Below, one piece after another: positions 1-7,906 of a stretch of DNA of 64,000 nt; position 1 is the first letter of the stretch, and every line of letters begins with the position of its first letter. A program made the position numbers and the translations under genes. The notes beneath the pieces are model-generated. The model was not told the DNA's origin and searched no databases. It was given only the letters and a program-made list of their open reading frames with translations. This stretch comes from CAYNKA01 sp964397655. Its GTDB lineage: Bacteria; Spirochaetota; Spirochaetia; DTKZ01. The stretch lies in assembly GCA_964397655.1 (NCBI GenBank), contig CAYNKA010000003.1:186001-250000 (forward strand), written 5' to 3'.

Positions 1-989
1 TTGATGCCGATGCCGTCCTGCCCGACGAAGCTGTTGACGTACCATTCCAAACCCGGCGTGGGCCGCCAGAAGGTCTTGAAGTAGAAGTCGTAGATGTAGG
101 GGTAGCGCGAGAAGGTCACCCCCTGGTCCTCGAGCAGCTTGCCGGTGAGGGCGAAGACGAGGTCGTACTTCGTGAGGCGGCAGCCCGCGAAGAAGCCGGC
201 CGTTTCATCGTCCTCCGCCAGGGGGATCTGGACGAAGCCGTCCATGGTGGATATGGACTGGGCGAACTCCCACCGGAGGCCCTGGTTCGGCTTCACCGTG
301 TTGATCTCGAGGAGGCCGCTCGTGGCCTGGCCGTACTTGACGGGGAAGATCCCGGCAGAAAGCTTCACCGAATCCACGAGGTGCGGGTTGAAGATGGAGA
401 CCGCCCCGCCCCAATGGTAGGGGTACTTGATGACGAAGCCGTCCATCACGTGGGTGAGCCCGTCGGGCTCGCCGCCCCGTACCGAGAGGTAGGAGTTGAA
501 CGAGCCGGAATAGCTCACGCCCGGGAGGATCCGCACGGTGTTCATCACGTCCTCCATGAGGCCGATCATGGCGGTCGTCTTCACCATCTCCTTCTCCGCG
601 ACTACCGACACCCCGAGGGCCTCGTCGCTCGCGCCGATCGCCCGCTCCTCCACGACGAGCTCGTCGGCCTCGAGGACCCCCTCGATGACCATCTTGAGCT
701 CCACCTGTTTCCGCGGGTCCTTCACGATCGCGCGGCTCGTCTCGTAGCCGACGAGCTGGGCGACGACGAGGCCTCGGCCGAAGGGGGCAGCCCCGGTTTC
801 GATCGTCGCGTTTCCGCCGGCGTCGGTGACCGCCCTGGCGCCCGAGTTCGTCTCCTGGAGCGCAACGCCTTCCAGGGGAATGCCGAGGTCCCGGTCCGTC
901 ACCCGCACCCGGATCTTCTCGGCCGAAGCGTCTATGCCGAGCAGGAGGAAAACCGCGGCCAGGACCGCGGCGAGCGGACTGCCTTTCAT
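1..989 (-). CDS. TonB-dependent outer-membrane receptor, N-terminal part (cut by window edge)
   Basis: An open frame of 329 codons runs from an ATG at 989 off the left edge, so only the N-terminus is visible. Residues 1-24 are a signal peptide (hydrophobic AAVLAAVFLLLG, then ASA). Residues about 25-115 look like a carboxypeptidase-regulatory-like beta sandwich (KIRVRVTDRDLGIPLEGV). This is followed by a TonB plug domain with RILPGVSYSG, LSVRGGEPDG, MDGF and SGLLEINTVKPNQG. The family carries out TonB-driven uptake or surface binding at the outer membrane; the substrate cannot be told. The start overlaps the stop of the upstream GntR gene (ATGA), so translation is probably coupled and the gene is the last visible member of the ABC-GntR operon. 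The barrel is outside the window. Confidence 0.85.
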   Translation of the reverse strand, partial: MKGSPLAAVLAAVFLLLGIDASAEKIRVRVTDRDLGIPLEGVALQETNSGARAVTDAGGNATIETGAAPFGRGLVVAQLVGYETSRAIVKDPRKQVELKMVIEGVLEADELVVEERAIGASDEALGVSVVAEKEMVKTTAMIGLMEDVMNTVRILPGVSYSGSFNSYLSVRGGEPDGLTHVMDGFVIKYPYHWGGAVSIFNPHLVDSVKLSAGIFPVKYGQATSGLLEINTVKPNQGLRWEFAQSISTMDGFVQIPLAEDDETAGFFAGCRLTKYDLVFALTGKLLEDQGVTFSRYPYIYDFYFKTFWRPTPGLEWYVNSFVGQDGIGI

Positions 990-1372
990 CACCGTCCTCC
1001 TCCCCCGTCGGGATTCCTCATCCTCTCCTCGCACATGTGCGCCATGTCCTCGGCGGAAAATCCGAGGAGATCGAGCCGCCTGAAGATCGAGGGCAGCTCG
1101 TCCTTGAGGAACCGTTCCCGCTCGAGGGCGAGGGACTTCGCGAAGCCGTCCTTCGCGACGAAGTAGCCGATCCCGCGCTGGGTCTCGAGGATGCCCGCGT
1201 CCTGGAGGTGGGTGTAGGTCCTCATGACCGTGTTCGGATTGACCTCGAGTTCGGCCGCGGTCTCCCGCACGGACGGGATGCGGTCGCCCTCCCTCCATCT
1301 CCGGCGCAGGATGCGCTCCACGATGAGGTCCGCGATCTGAAGGTAGATGGCCTGCGGGTTCCTAAACTCCAT
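989..1372 (-). CDS. GntR-family repressor, YtrA subfamily
   Basis: This 127-residue protein has an N-terminal GntR winged helix (residues 5-75: YLQIADLIVERI, IPSVRETAAELEVNPNTVMRTYTHLQ, GIGYFV) and only a short helical tail. That architecture is the YtrA subfamily, which usually represses the ABC transporter operon it belongs to. Its start lies inside the last codons of the permease gene and its stop overlaps the TonB receptor start, so it is embedded in a four-gene operon. The long inverted repeat upstream of the ATPase gene is its likely operator. The effector is unknown; cell-envelope stress or an antibiotic is usual for the subfamily (inference). Confidence 0.88.
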   Translation of the reverse strand: MEFRNPQAIYLQIADLIVERILRRRWREGDRIPSVRETAAELEVNPNTVMRTYTHLQDAGILETQRGIGYFVAKDGFAKSLALERERFLKDELPSIFRRLDLLGFSAEDMAHMCEERMRNPDGGGGR

Positions 1373-2156
1373 GACTGACCTGGACCTTCCGGATTCTTAC
1401 ATAGGTGAGGACCCAGCACGCGGGCGCGAGGACCGCCCAGAAGAGCACGACGGCGATCGTCTTGACCGTCTCGAAGAAGGCCGTGAGGTCCCTTTGAGCC
1501 TCGGAGTTCAGGCGGAGCTGGAAGGCGTCCGAGGGGAATTCCAGGCTCAGGGAAAACTGCCCGTGGAAGACCCCGTAGCGGGAATTCACGTACCAGGCGA
1601 AGAACAGTCCCGCGAGGATGAGGACGAGCACGATGCAGACCACCGTCTTGATGAAGTGGTTCTTCCTGAAGAGGATGGCCCCGTAGAGGAAGACGCTCTG
1701 GACGACGAAGTACTTGAGAGCGACCGCGATTTCGAGCTCGACGAAGGGATTGAAGACCGGATGCCCCCGCCCGACTATGACCGCGTTGAGGACCTCGGAG
1801 AGCGCGGACGCCGGGCAGTAGACCGCCAGGCTCGCGATGAAGTAACCGACCGACGAATAGAGCAGGCGGGTGAGGAATTTCTCGAGGTTCGAGGCCGGCA
1901 GCATGAGCCAAGCGTGGTTCGTCTCCTTCCGGTGGGTCTCGACGAACATGAGGCTCGAGGAGATGAAGCCGCCGAAGAACAGGAATACGCCGTAGAGTCC
2001 GCGATGGAAATGCGGATCGGCCCCGCCCGCGGCGTTGAGCAGCGAGATCAGGCAGATCGCGCACACGGCGGCGACGCCGGACACGAGGAGCGTCCGTCCG
2101 TTCATCCTGAAGTCCCGGAGCGCGAGGAGATAGAGTCGGCGGGAATCGATGTTCAC
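1362..2156 (-). CDS. ABC transporter membrane permease, ABC-2 like
   Basis: The protein has 264 residues and about six hydrophobic segments (for example VSGVAAVCAICLISLL, LYGVFLFFGGFISSSLMFV, IVLVLILAGLFFAWYV, IAVVLFWAVLAPACWVLTYV). The GTG start at 2156 was chosen because it overlaps the ATPase stop (GTGA) and is preceded by GGAGGTAG; the open frame extends further upstream only as a shadow of the ATPase gene. The pairing with an ATPase and a YtrA-type regulator is typical of bacterial ABC-2 exporters in which the permease carries no ATP site. No substrate can be assigned. Confidence 0.82.
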   Translation of the reverse strand: MNIDSRRLYLLALRDFRMNGRTLLVSGVAAVCAICLISLLNAAGGADPHFHRGLYGVFLFFGGFISSSLMFVETHRKETNHAWLMLPASNLEKFLTRLLYSSVGYFIASLAVYCPASALSEVLNAVIVGRGHPVFNPFVELEIAVALKYFVVQSVFLYGAILFRKNHFIKTVVCIVLVLILAGLFFAWYVNSRYGVFHGQFSLSLEFPSDAFQLRLNSEAQRDLTAFFETVKTIAVVLFWAVLAPACWVLTYVRIRKVQVSHGV

Positions 2157-2998
2157 GGAGCTACCTCCTGTTCGGACAATGCGCGGAAGAATCGCTTGTT
2201 CGAGACCGCCGCGTTGAACAGCGTCTCGAGGTCCACCAGGGATTCCTCCCCCTCGGTGCGGGGCCGGACGACCGTGTACCCCCCGAGCCCCGACTCGTAA
2301 TACACCGTCCCGCCTTCCTCCGGAGGATTCGCCTCCTTGGTGACGGCGATGCGCCGGCCCAGGAACTCCAGCCCCCGGTTCAGGATGATCTCCCCCTCGT
2401 CGAGGATGATCACGGGATCGATGAGGTTCCCCAGATCCCTCACCTGGTGGGTGGAGATGAGGAAGGTCCTGTTCTCGCCGAGGGAGGAGGCGACCGCCCT
2501 GCGGAACTGGGCCTTGCTCGGAATGTCGAGGCCGTTCGTCGGCTCGTCCATGAGCACGAGCCTGGCCCCGGTGGCGAGACCGAACGAGAGGATTACCTTC
2601 TTCTTGTTGCCGTAGGAAAGCTCGCCCATGTCCTCCGAGCCGAGGAGGCCGAATACCTCGAGATTGTTCCTGAAATTCGCCATGTCGAAGCGCGGGTAGA
2701 AAGGGGCGTGCAGGCGGAGATACCTCTCGATCGTGAGTGGGGGCACCGAAAATTCTTCGGGAACGAAATAGACGTCGGAAAGGAAGGCGGGCGCCCGCTC
2801 CGCAGGGTTCATGCCCAGGACGAGGCATTTTCCTTCGCAGGGGAAGAGCTGGCCCGAAAGGATGCGCAACAAGGTCGTCTTTCCCGCCCCGTTCTTGCCC
2901 AGGAGGCCGTAGATATTGCCTTCCGCGAGGTCGAGGCGGAGACCCGCGAAGAGTTTCCTCTTCCCGTAGCGGAAAACGAGCTTTTCCATCGAAACCAT
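2153..2998 (-). CDS. ABC transporter ATP-binding protein
   Basis: This 281-residue ATPase carries Walker A GKNGAGKTT (about residue 34), signature LSYGNKKK, Walker B LVLMDEPTNGLD and the switch histidine in ISTHQ. The C-terminal 80 residues form an extension without a recognisable domain. It energises the neighbouring permease and is the first gene of the operon, directly downstream of the inverted repeat at 3014-3041. A second methionine four codons in (MEKLVFRYG) could also be the start. Confidence 0.9.
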   Translation of the reverse strand: MVSMEKLVFRYGKRKLFAGLRLDLAEGNIYGLLGKNGAGKTTLLRILSGQLFPCEGKCLVLGMNPAERAPAFLSDVYFVPEEFSVPPLTIERYLRLHAPFYPRFDMANFRNNLEVFGLLGSEDMGELSYGNKKKVILSFGLATGARLVLMDEPTNGLDIPSKAQFRRAVASSLGENRTFLISTHQVRDLGNLIDPVIILDEGEIILNRGLEFLGRRIAVTKEANPPEEGGTVYYESGLGGYTVVRPRTEGEESLVDLETLFNAAVSNKRFFRALSEQEVAP

Positions 2999-3013
2999 AG
3001 GAACGACTCCAGA

Positions 3014-3041
3014 TTAGTGTCTTAATAATCTAATACACTAA
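3014..3041. promoter_or_regulatory. Probable YtrA/GntR operator upstream of the ABC operon
   Basis: Arms TTAGTGT (3014-3020) and ACACTAA (3035-3041) form a perfect 7-bp inverted repeat around an A+T-rich spacer, 16 bp before the ATPase start. GTGT/ACAC half sites are typical of YtrA-type GntR repressors, and such a regulator is encoded in this operon, so autoregulation is likely. Confidence 0.75.
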
Positions 3042-3167
3042 AGCATATCGCGTTTCACGATTCCCGTCAAGGGGAAACGTGAAAAAAGCCGGACTCGATC
3101 CTGTCGGCGATCTTTCGGCGTCGGTGACCGAGGGCCTCGCCTTGGAGGCCGTGAAACGCTTCTCCCG

Positions 3168-3944
3168 TCACCGCTGCATCAGCGCGAACACACCCCAGCC
3201 CAGATATTCGCGCGTGTAGGCGGCGTGGCGCACGGGTTCCGAGTCGAGTTCTGCCCGTACTTCCTTCGCGAACTCGTCGACGGGATTGGCTTCGAGCCAT
3301 CGGCGCATAGTGAGCCATTTGGCCGCCTCGTACCTGTCCCAGCCGTCCTGGTCGGCCAGGACCATTTCGACGACGTCGCAGCCGAGGCGGCCGAAGGACG
3401 CGAGCAGTTCCGGAAGCGGGAGAAACTCAGAGACGGAGCCGGCCCGGCACCCCTTGGCGACGTCTTCGTTCGGCGGCACCCGCAGCCAGAAGGGCTCGCC
3501 GATGAGGATGATCCCCCCTTTTCGCAGGCTCCGTGCCAGAAGCTCGACGGTGCCGGCGACTCCCCCGCCTATCCACGTGGCTCCGACGCAGGCCGCGACG
3601 CCGACCTTCTCCTCGGAGACATAGCCCGCGGCGTCGCCGTGGATGAACGTGACCTTGTCCGCTACGCCGAGTTCCTCGGCGCGGAGCCTCGCCTGTTCGG
3701 TGAACAAGGGGCTCATGTCGACGCCGGTGCCGACGATTCCGTGGTCGCGGGCCCAGGTGCAGAGCATCTCTCCCGAGCCGCTGCCCAGGTCGAGCACGCG
3801 GGTCCCCGGTTCGAGACGCAGCGCCGCGCCGAGAACGGCGAGCTTTTCCGGGGTGAACGGGTTGTGGATGCGGTGAGCGCTCTCGCTTATGGTGAACATC
3901 CTCGGGATGTCCAAGGCTTCCGTTTTCGCTTTTTCACCGCTCAT
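3168..3944 (-). CDS. Class I SAM-dependent methyltransferase
   Basis: This 258-residue Rossmann-fold methyltransferase has motif I VLDLGSGSGE (about residue 47), an acidic post-I residue in GTGVDMS, motif II-like VTFIHGDAAGY and a methyl-acceptor region that cannot be assigned to a substrate. The start at 3944 is preferred because GAGGAG lies 7 bp upstream; an in-frame ATG at 3995 would add 17 residues without a ribosome site. It stands alone, transcribed towards the ABC operon. Small-molecule methylation is more likely than DNA or RNA methylation, because no NPPY/DPPY motif is present. Confidence 0.8.
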   Translation of the reverse strand: MSGEKAKTEALDIPRMFTISESAHRIHNPFTPEKLAVLGAALRLEPGTRVLDLGSGSGEMLCTWARDHGIVGTGVDMSPLFTEQARLRAEELGVADKVTFIHGDAAGYVSEEKVGVAACVGATWIGGGVAGTVELLARSLRKGGIILIGEPFWLRVPPNEDVAKGCRAGSVSEFLPLPELLASFGRLGCDVVEMVLADQDGWDRYEAAKWLTMRRWLEANPVDEFAKEVRAELDSEPVRHAAYTREYLGWGVFALMQR

Positions 3945-3995
3945 GGAAGGCTCCTCCTCAGATATGACGGTATCATTAGGATATTTCTGGTCCAA

Positions 3996-4221
3996 GCGTT
4001 TGTTCTATCTCTTACCCACTTTTTCTTCAACTATCTCAATCTCTTCTTCAACGAAAAAGGTAGATGAGTTCCGTGGGCGCGGGCGGGGCTTGAGGCAAGG
4101 CTCATCGCATACGGGTAGGAGATTACAATAACCGAGCCGTTCGGTACAAGGACGGTGCTGCGAAGCAACAGCGTTTACAGTTCCGACACGGTACGACACT
4201 CTAGGGGTTGTCTGTCTTTTG
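3996..4221. other. Intergenic stretch without recognisable gene
   Basis: About 230 bp between the methyltransferase and the mazEF locus. I see no gene, RNA or clear repeat. Base composition shifts here from G+C-rich to A+T-rich, marking the left edge of the toxin-antitoxin patch. Confidence 0.4.
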
Positions 4222-4554
4222 CTATTCCATTAGCCAATCCAGCTTTTCTTTTGCTTCCTTTAGTACTTCTTCTGGCGCAGTTTCGATGAATTTGATTTTT
4301 CTTGCACGCCAGTCAAGGTTTTTAATCTGATCGGCTAATACGACACCCTTTATTTTTGATAATACAATTCGTACCTCGAATGGATATCCTTTAATTTGAG
4401 ATGTAATCGGATAGAATAAAGCCAATCCAACTTTTTTATTATAATCCAGAGGCGATACCACTAAGGCAGGTCTTTTCCCAGCTTGTTCATGGCCAAGCCG
4501 GGGATCATAATCCAACCAGACAACGTCTCCGCGCTTTGGGAAATATGTATTCAT
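4222..4554 (-). CDS. mazF: MazF-family mRNA endoribonuclease toxin
   Basis: The 110-residue protein has the PemK/MazF fold signature: an N-terminal RGDVVWLDYDPRLGHEQAGKRPALVVSP block with the conserved G-x-E-Q-x-G-x-RP loop, then LALFYPITS and the VLADQIKNLDW block. These enzymes cleave mRNA at short sequence motifs when the antitoxin is lost. The start overlaps the mazE stop by 4 bp, the standard co-translated arrangement. Length and key residues look intact, so it is probably active. The gene is much more A+T-rich than its surroundings, suggesting transfer. Confidence 0.92.
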   Translation of the reverse strand: MNTYFPKRGDVVWLDYDPRLGHEQAGKRPALVVSPLDYNKKVGLALFYPITSQIKGYPFEVRIVLSKIKGVVLADQIKNLDWRARKIKFIETAPEEVLKEAKEKLDWLME

Positions 4555-4784
4555 AGCAATTCATTTCCAGCACATATATTGAATTGTTCAGAATGAATAT
4601 TCTCTTCGGTAATCAATGCAAGAATGTCTTCTAACTTTTTCTTCCTTTTTGGTTGAATGACAATTCTATTATCTTCTTCCATGATTTCAACGGAAGAGCC
4701 GTTTTCTAAGGATAAATTCTTTGCCATGTGGCTTGGAATTCGAAGGCCTAGACTGTTTCCCCATTTCTGTATTGTTGCTTTCAT
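4551..4784 (-). CDS. mazE: MazE-type (AbrB-fold) antitoxin
   Basis: A 77-residue protein with the swapped-hairpin AbrB/MazE DNA-binding domain (KWGNSLGLRIPSHMAKNLSLENGSSVEI, residues 7-35) and a charged, probably disordered C-terminus that would cover MazF. It is the first gene of the pair and would autoregulate through the inverted repeat just upstream. Confidence 0.9.
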   Translation of the reverse strand: MKATIQKWGNSLGLRIPSHMAKNLSLENGSSVEIMEEDNRIVIQPKRKKKLEDILALITEENIHSEQFNICAGNELL

Positions 4785-4790
4785 GTAAAA

Positions 4791-4811
4791 AGTTTACACT
4801 ATGTTTAAACT
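4791..4811. promoter_or_regulatory. Inverted repeat, likely MazE operator
   Basis: AGTTTA (4791-4796) and TAAACT (4806-4811) form a perfect inverted repeat around 9 bp, starting 7 bp upstream of the mazE ATG. The position matches toxin-antitoxin autoregulation. Confidence 0.55.
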
Positions 4812-4992
4812 GGATGTCAAGAATGGCGCAATCAGATAGGGCCCTAATGATTGGGTGATGGTATCTACAGCTCGTATTGATAAACACAGCCGAAGGAGCC
4901 TCGGAAATTATTCTGTACCCGTTTTCTCGAATGGGAAATCTTGCCTGCTCTTTCTTCCTCCTCGGAAAACATGAATCCTTTTCTATGCCCGT

Positions 4993-5379
4993 TCAGGGCG
5001 ACGTGAAGAGGTTCAGCATCAAGCCGCCGGCGCAGAGTTTCGTCCCGTCGGCCGAAAGGGCGACGGTTTCCCATTGCCGGCTCCCGGCGGCGGTCCGTTC
5101 GGTCCAGGTTGCGCCGCCGTCCGTCGAGGTGTAGACATACCCGCCGTTCACGGCCGCGAGACGAGTCCCGTCGGCCGAGGACGCTACGGCCTTCCATCCG
5201 GACCACCCCATGGCGCCGGCGATCGGCCGCTCCGTCCACGAGGCGCCATAGCCGCCGGTCACTTCATCTTCATCGTCGTCTTCGTCGTCACTGAAACTTG
5301 AAAGAGAACACGAAAAAACGATCGCCGAGGCAAGGGCGAAAAGGAAAGCGGTTTTCAGGACGGATCGGGGAAGGGACAT
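4993..5379 (-). CDS. Truncated BNR/Ycf48-like lipoprotein
   Basis: The start at 5379 follows AAGGAGG. Residues 1-28 are a lipoprotein signal (LFALASAIVFSC), then an acidic linker (DDEDDDEDE) and about two sialidase/photosystem-assembly-type repeats (SWTERPIAGAMGWSGWKAVASSADGTRLAA, YTSTDGGATWTER). Family members carry many such repeats forming a propeller, but this protein stops after 128 residues in the middle of the third (LNLFTSP). It is therefore likely a 3'-truncated remnant. The reading frame beyond the stop shows no further repeat. It lies between two toxin-antitoxin loci. Confidence 0.6.
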   Translation of the reverse strand: MSLPRSVLKTAFLFALASAIVFSCSLSSFSDDEDDDEDEVTGGYGASWTERPIAGAMGWSGWKAVASSADGTRLAAVNGGYVYTSTDGGATWTERTAAGSRQWETVALSADGTKLCAGGLMLNLFTSP

Positions 5380-5699
5380 GCGAGACCTCCTTGCTTGGAA
5401 CGACCTCGTCTCTCGCGCCATGGCCGGAAAAAGCGGAGCGGGAGAGGCGTCCGGTTGATGCGCGATTCTGCGGTGAAGTGCGAGGCGGCCGTTCGCCGGG
5501 ACGGGAGCTTCCGCGGTCCCCTCGAGGGGAAGCAAGGCCTTGAGGCGGCACCGAAGGTGCAATTACATTTCATTATACCCCGTCCCGGGCGGGTCCGCAA
5601 GGATTTTCCGGCCGGATTTTGCGGTCGCGAGAGGAATTAGGTTTTCCTTGCCTGCACCAGCCAATGAAGCCTCACGGCAGGTTTGACTTCATCACAAAG
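5380..5699. other. Intergenic stretch, no gene seen
   Basis: About 320 bp between the truncated lipoprotein gene and vapB. All open frames here look like chance frames in G+C-rich DNA; the right end becomes A+T-rich towards the vapBC promoter. Confidence 0.35.
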
Positions 5700-5715
5700 G
5701 TGTATTATGATACAC
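5700..5715. promoter_or_regulatory. Palindromic operator of vapBC
   Basis: GTGTAT (5700-5705) and ATACAC (5710-5715) form a perfect palindrome with a 4-bp spacer, 14 bp before the vapB start. It overlaps a -10-like TATGAT, as expected for VapB autorepression. Confidence 0.6.
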
Positions 5716-5729
5716 ATGATGAGGTGTAT

Positions 5730-5933
5730 ATGAGAACGAATATCGTTTTGAACGACGCTTTGGTGCAAGAAGCCTTCAAGTACGCGGAGAGCATACATAC
5801 CAAGAAGGACCTGATCGAAGCGGCGCTGAAGGAATTCGTCCGCGCGCGCAAGATGAAAAACCTCAGGGACCTGAGGGGAAAAATTCGATTCGCCGACGGG
5901 TATGACTACAAAAAAATGCGGACGAACGAATGA
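5730..5933 (+). CDS. vapB: VapB-type antitoxin (ribbon-helix-helix)
   Basis: The 67-residue protein begins MRTNIVLNDALVQEAF, a ribbon-helix-helix N-terminus typical of VapB antitoxins, followed by KKDLIEAALKEFV and a toxin-wrapping tail ending KIRFADGYDYKKMR. The ATG at 5730 was chosen because the RHH fold starts there and the palindromic operator lies just upstream. Its stop overlaps the vapC start (ATGA). Confidence 0.88.
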   Translation: MRTNIVLNDALVQEAFKYAESIHTKKDLIEAALKEFVRARKMKNLRDLRGKIRFADGYDYKKMRTNE

Positions 5934-6334
5934 TTCTCGTCGATACGTCGGTCCTCGTGGACTATTTCCGGGGAACGGACGACGAAAAGGTCAGGGTCTT
6001 CGATTCCGTACTCGCTGAAGGGATCCCCTTCGGCATAAACGACTTCACCTATCAAGAACTTCTGCAGGGATCGAGAAACGAAGGGGAATTTCGGAAACTG
6101 AAGGAGTACCTGGAAACCATTCCTTTTTTTCATCTTCTCTACGGCAAGGAATCCTATGAAAAAGCGGCGTATTTGAGCTTTCGATGCAGGAAGGCCGGAG
6201 TGACCATAAGAAGCACCATCGATGCGTTGATCGCCGAAATCGCGATAGAGAACGATTTATACTTACTCCACAACGATAAAGACTTCGAAAACATGAGTCG
6301 ATGCATAACGGGATTGAAGATCTGGAAGGGCTGA
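5930..6334 (+). CDS. vapC: VapC-type PIN-domain RNase toxin
   Basis: This 134-residue PIN domain keeps the acidic metal ligands: D5 in VDTSVLVDYFRG, E43 in YQELLQG, the Asp of STIDALIAEIA (about 100) and D119 in LLHNDKDFENM. VapC enzymes cleave structured RNA such as initiator tRNA or the 23S sarcin-ricin loop. Full length, intact ligands and overlap with vapB suggest a functional pair. Confidence 0.92.
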   Translation: MILVDTSVLVDYFRGTDDEKVRVFDSVLAEGIPFGINDFTYQELLQGSRNEGEFRKLKEYLETIPFFHLLYGKESYEKAAYLSFRCRKAGVTIRSTIDALIAEIAIENDLYLLHNDKDFENMSRCITGLKIWKG

Positions 6335-6385
6335 ACGCGGCTTCATTCCGTTCTTCAAATTCCCCGTTTGCATTTCCATGATTTC

Positions 6386-6556
6386 TTACCAATAGAGCTT
6401 CAGTCCGAAGTGCGTGAATTTCTTGAATTCGCGATCCCTGCTGATGAGGCTCATGTCTCTTGCGATAGACTGCCATATCAGCATCCGATCAAAAGGATCC
6501 TTGTGTGGATTTTCGGAGAGTTATAGGAATGCGCGAGTATCCAGCAAGTATTTCAT
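6386..6556 (-). pseudogene. Gutted PIN-domain toxin
   Basis: From an ATG at 6556 (overlapping the antitoxin stop) the frame reads MKYLLDTRAFL and then a TAA. It continues LSENPHKDPFDRML, SLISRDREFKKF and THFGLKLYW before a final stop. The first part is the start of a PIN toxin and the last part its C-terminus. The central domain of about 70-80 residues is missing, so an internal deletion has removed the active site. The D-to-R change in the usual LLDTH motif context adds to the impression of decay. Only the antitoxin is left intact. Confidence 0.75.
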
Positions 6557-6813
6557 ACTGATCCCAGAAAATCTTCCTCGTTCATTTTGAAATCTTCGGA
6601 AAATTTTATTTTCACTTTTCCTTCAAGTATTCCGATCTTCCTTTCGGTTTTCTCTTCTTGATCGGCGAAGGGTACTATCATCGCAACGGGCTTTTTCTTT
6701 TTACCGTAGAGGCTCCCGAAGGATTCTCCCTTCTTCACTTTCTCGAGAACCTCGGAAAACCGCGCTTTCAGCTCTCCTACCGGCAGTGTCTTCAGAGGAT
6801 GAATATGCAGCAC
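6553..6813 (-). CDS. Phd/YefM-family antitoxin
   Basis: The 86-residue protein has the Phd/YefM pattern LKTLPVGELKARFSEVLEKVKKGE ... GKKKKPVAMIVPF (residues 7-50) that makes the dimeric DNA-binding domain, then a C-terminal toxin-binding helix rich in acidic residues. It overlaps by 4 bp the remnant of a PIN toxin, so it is now an orphan antitoxin. Confidence 0.85.
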   Translation of the reverse strand: MLHIHPLKTLPVGELKARFSEVLEKVKKGESFGSLYGKKKKPVAMIVPFADQEEKTERKIGILEGKVKIKFSEDFKMNEEDFLGSV

Positions 6814-7009
6814 CGGGTCCTACTTGCCAAGTCGTCAAGAATCCGGTTGTTGCGGAGTCTTTGATCTTCTTTCTCGAGCGTCCGCAGGGTCAGGTTTATA
6901 TAATCTCCGCCCATTCCCTCGAATAGGAAATTTCTCCCGCCATCCCGGACTCCCTTCGTCCCGGCCGGCGCTTCCCAGGGCGGCGGCATCCGTCGTATAC
7001 TCCCTGGGC

Positions 7010-7813
7010 ATGAAGACCCCCGCCCGATCCTTCGAACGGCTCTACGAAATCATGAGGAAGCTCCGCTCCCCGGAGGGCTGCCCCTGGGACAAGGAGCAGA
7101 CGCCCAAGTCCATCCGCGGCAACCTGGTGGAGGAATCCTACGAGTGCGTGGAGGCGGTGAGCTCCGGCGACCTTCCCCACGTGAAGGAGGAGATCGGCGA
7201 CGTGTTCCTCGTCTCCACCTTCATGGCCTACATGTACGAGCAGGAGGGCTCCTTCTCCGTCGCCGACGTGCTCGAGGAGGTCTCGGACAAGCTCGTCCGC
7301 AGGCATCCCCACGTTTTCGGCGACTCGTCCGCGGACACGCCGGACAAGGTCATAGCCCAATGGAAGGAGATCAAGGTCGCCAAGGAAGGGAAGAAGCCCA
7401 AGGACTCGATCCTCGACGAGGTGTCGCACGCCCTCCCCCCACTGGACCGCGCCTGCAAGATCCAGAAGAAGGCGGCAAAGGCCGGGTTCGACTGGAAGAA
7501 GGTCGAGGACGTCTGGGCCAAGGTGAAGGAAGAGGCGGACGAGGCTGCCGCGGCCTGCCGGACGCAGAACCAGGACGAGCTCGAAGACGAGCTCGGAGAC
7601 CTCCTCTTCTCCGTCGTGAACGTCGCCCGCTTCCTCGAGGTCGATCCCTCGGTGGCCTTATCCAGGACCATCGTCAAGTTCACCCGCAGGTTCAAGGAAG
7701 TGGAGCGCAGGATGAAGGCGCAGGGTCTCGAGCCCGGACCCGAGCACTTCGAGCTCATGGACGGGCTCTGGAACCGGATCAAGGACGAAGAGAAGGCCGA
7801 CGTCCGCGGATAG
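7010..7813 (+). CDS. mazG: Nucleoside triphosphate pyrophosphohydrolase MazG
   Basis: A 267-residue protein with two MazG domains. The first (residues 7-115) has LRSPEGCPWDKEQT, the EExxE block LVEESYECVEAV and the E(I)GD block; the second (about 150-240) has EEADEAAAA and DELEDELGDLLFSVVNVARFLEVDP. It hydrolyses (d)NTPs to NMP and pyrophosphate, house-cleaning aberrant nucleotides and linked to ppGpp levels in E. coli. The start at 7010 aligns with the family N-terminus. It is not part of the adjacent toxin-antitoxin loci despite the name. Confidence 0.95.
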   Translation: MKTPARSFERLYEIMRKLRSPEGCPWDKEQTPKSIRGNLVEESYECVEAVSSGDLPHVKEEIGDVFLVSTFMAYMYEQEGSFSVADVLEEVSDKLVRRHPHVFGDSSADTPDKVIAQWKEIKVAKEGKKPKDSILDEVSHALPPLDRACKIQKKAAKAGFDWKKVEDVWAKVKEEADEAAAACRTQNQDELEDELGDLLFSVVNVARFLEVDPSVALSRTIVKFTRRFKEVERRMKAQGLEPGPEHFELMDGLWNRIKDEEKADVRG

Positions 7814-7906
7814 CGGCGCGAGGGTCGTTCCGGCCGGGCCTGCACACGGTTTTTCCTGTGCCCGGTTCTCGTTGTCCTCACGCCAGACCCGGTGTATGAT
7901 GACCGG

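Noticed and set aside
6386..6556. PIN remnant as two small intact genes
   Set aside because: The two pieces are the first and last parts of a single PIN domain with the active-site region missing, so neither is a functional unit.
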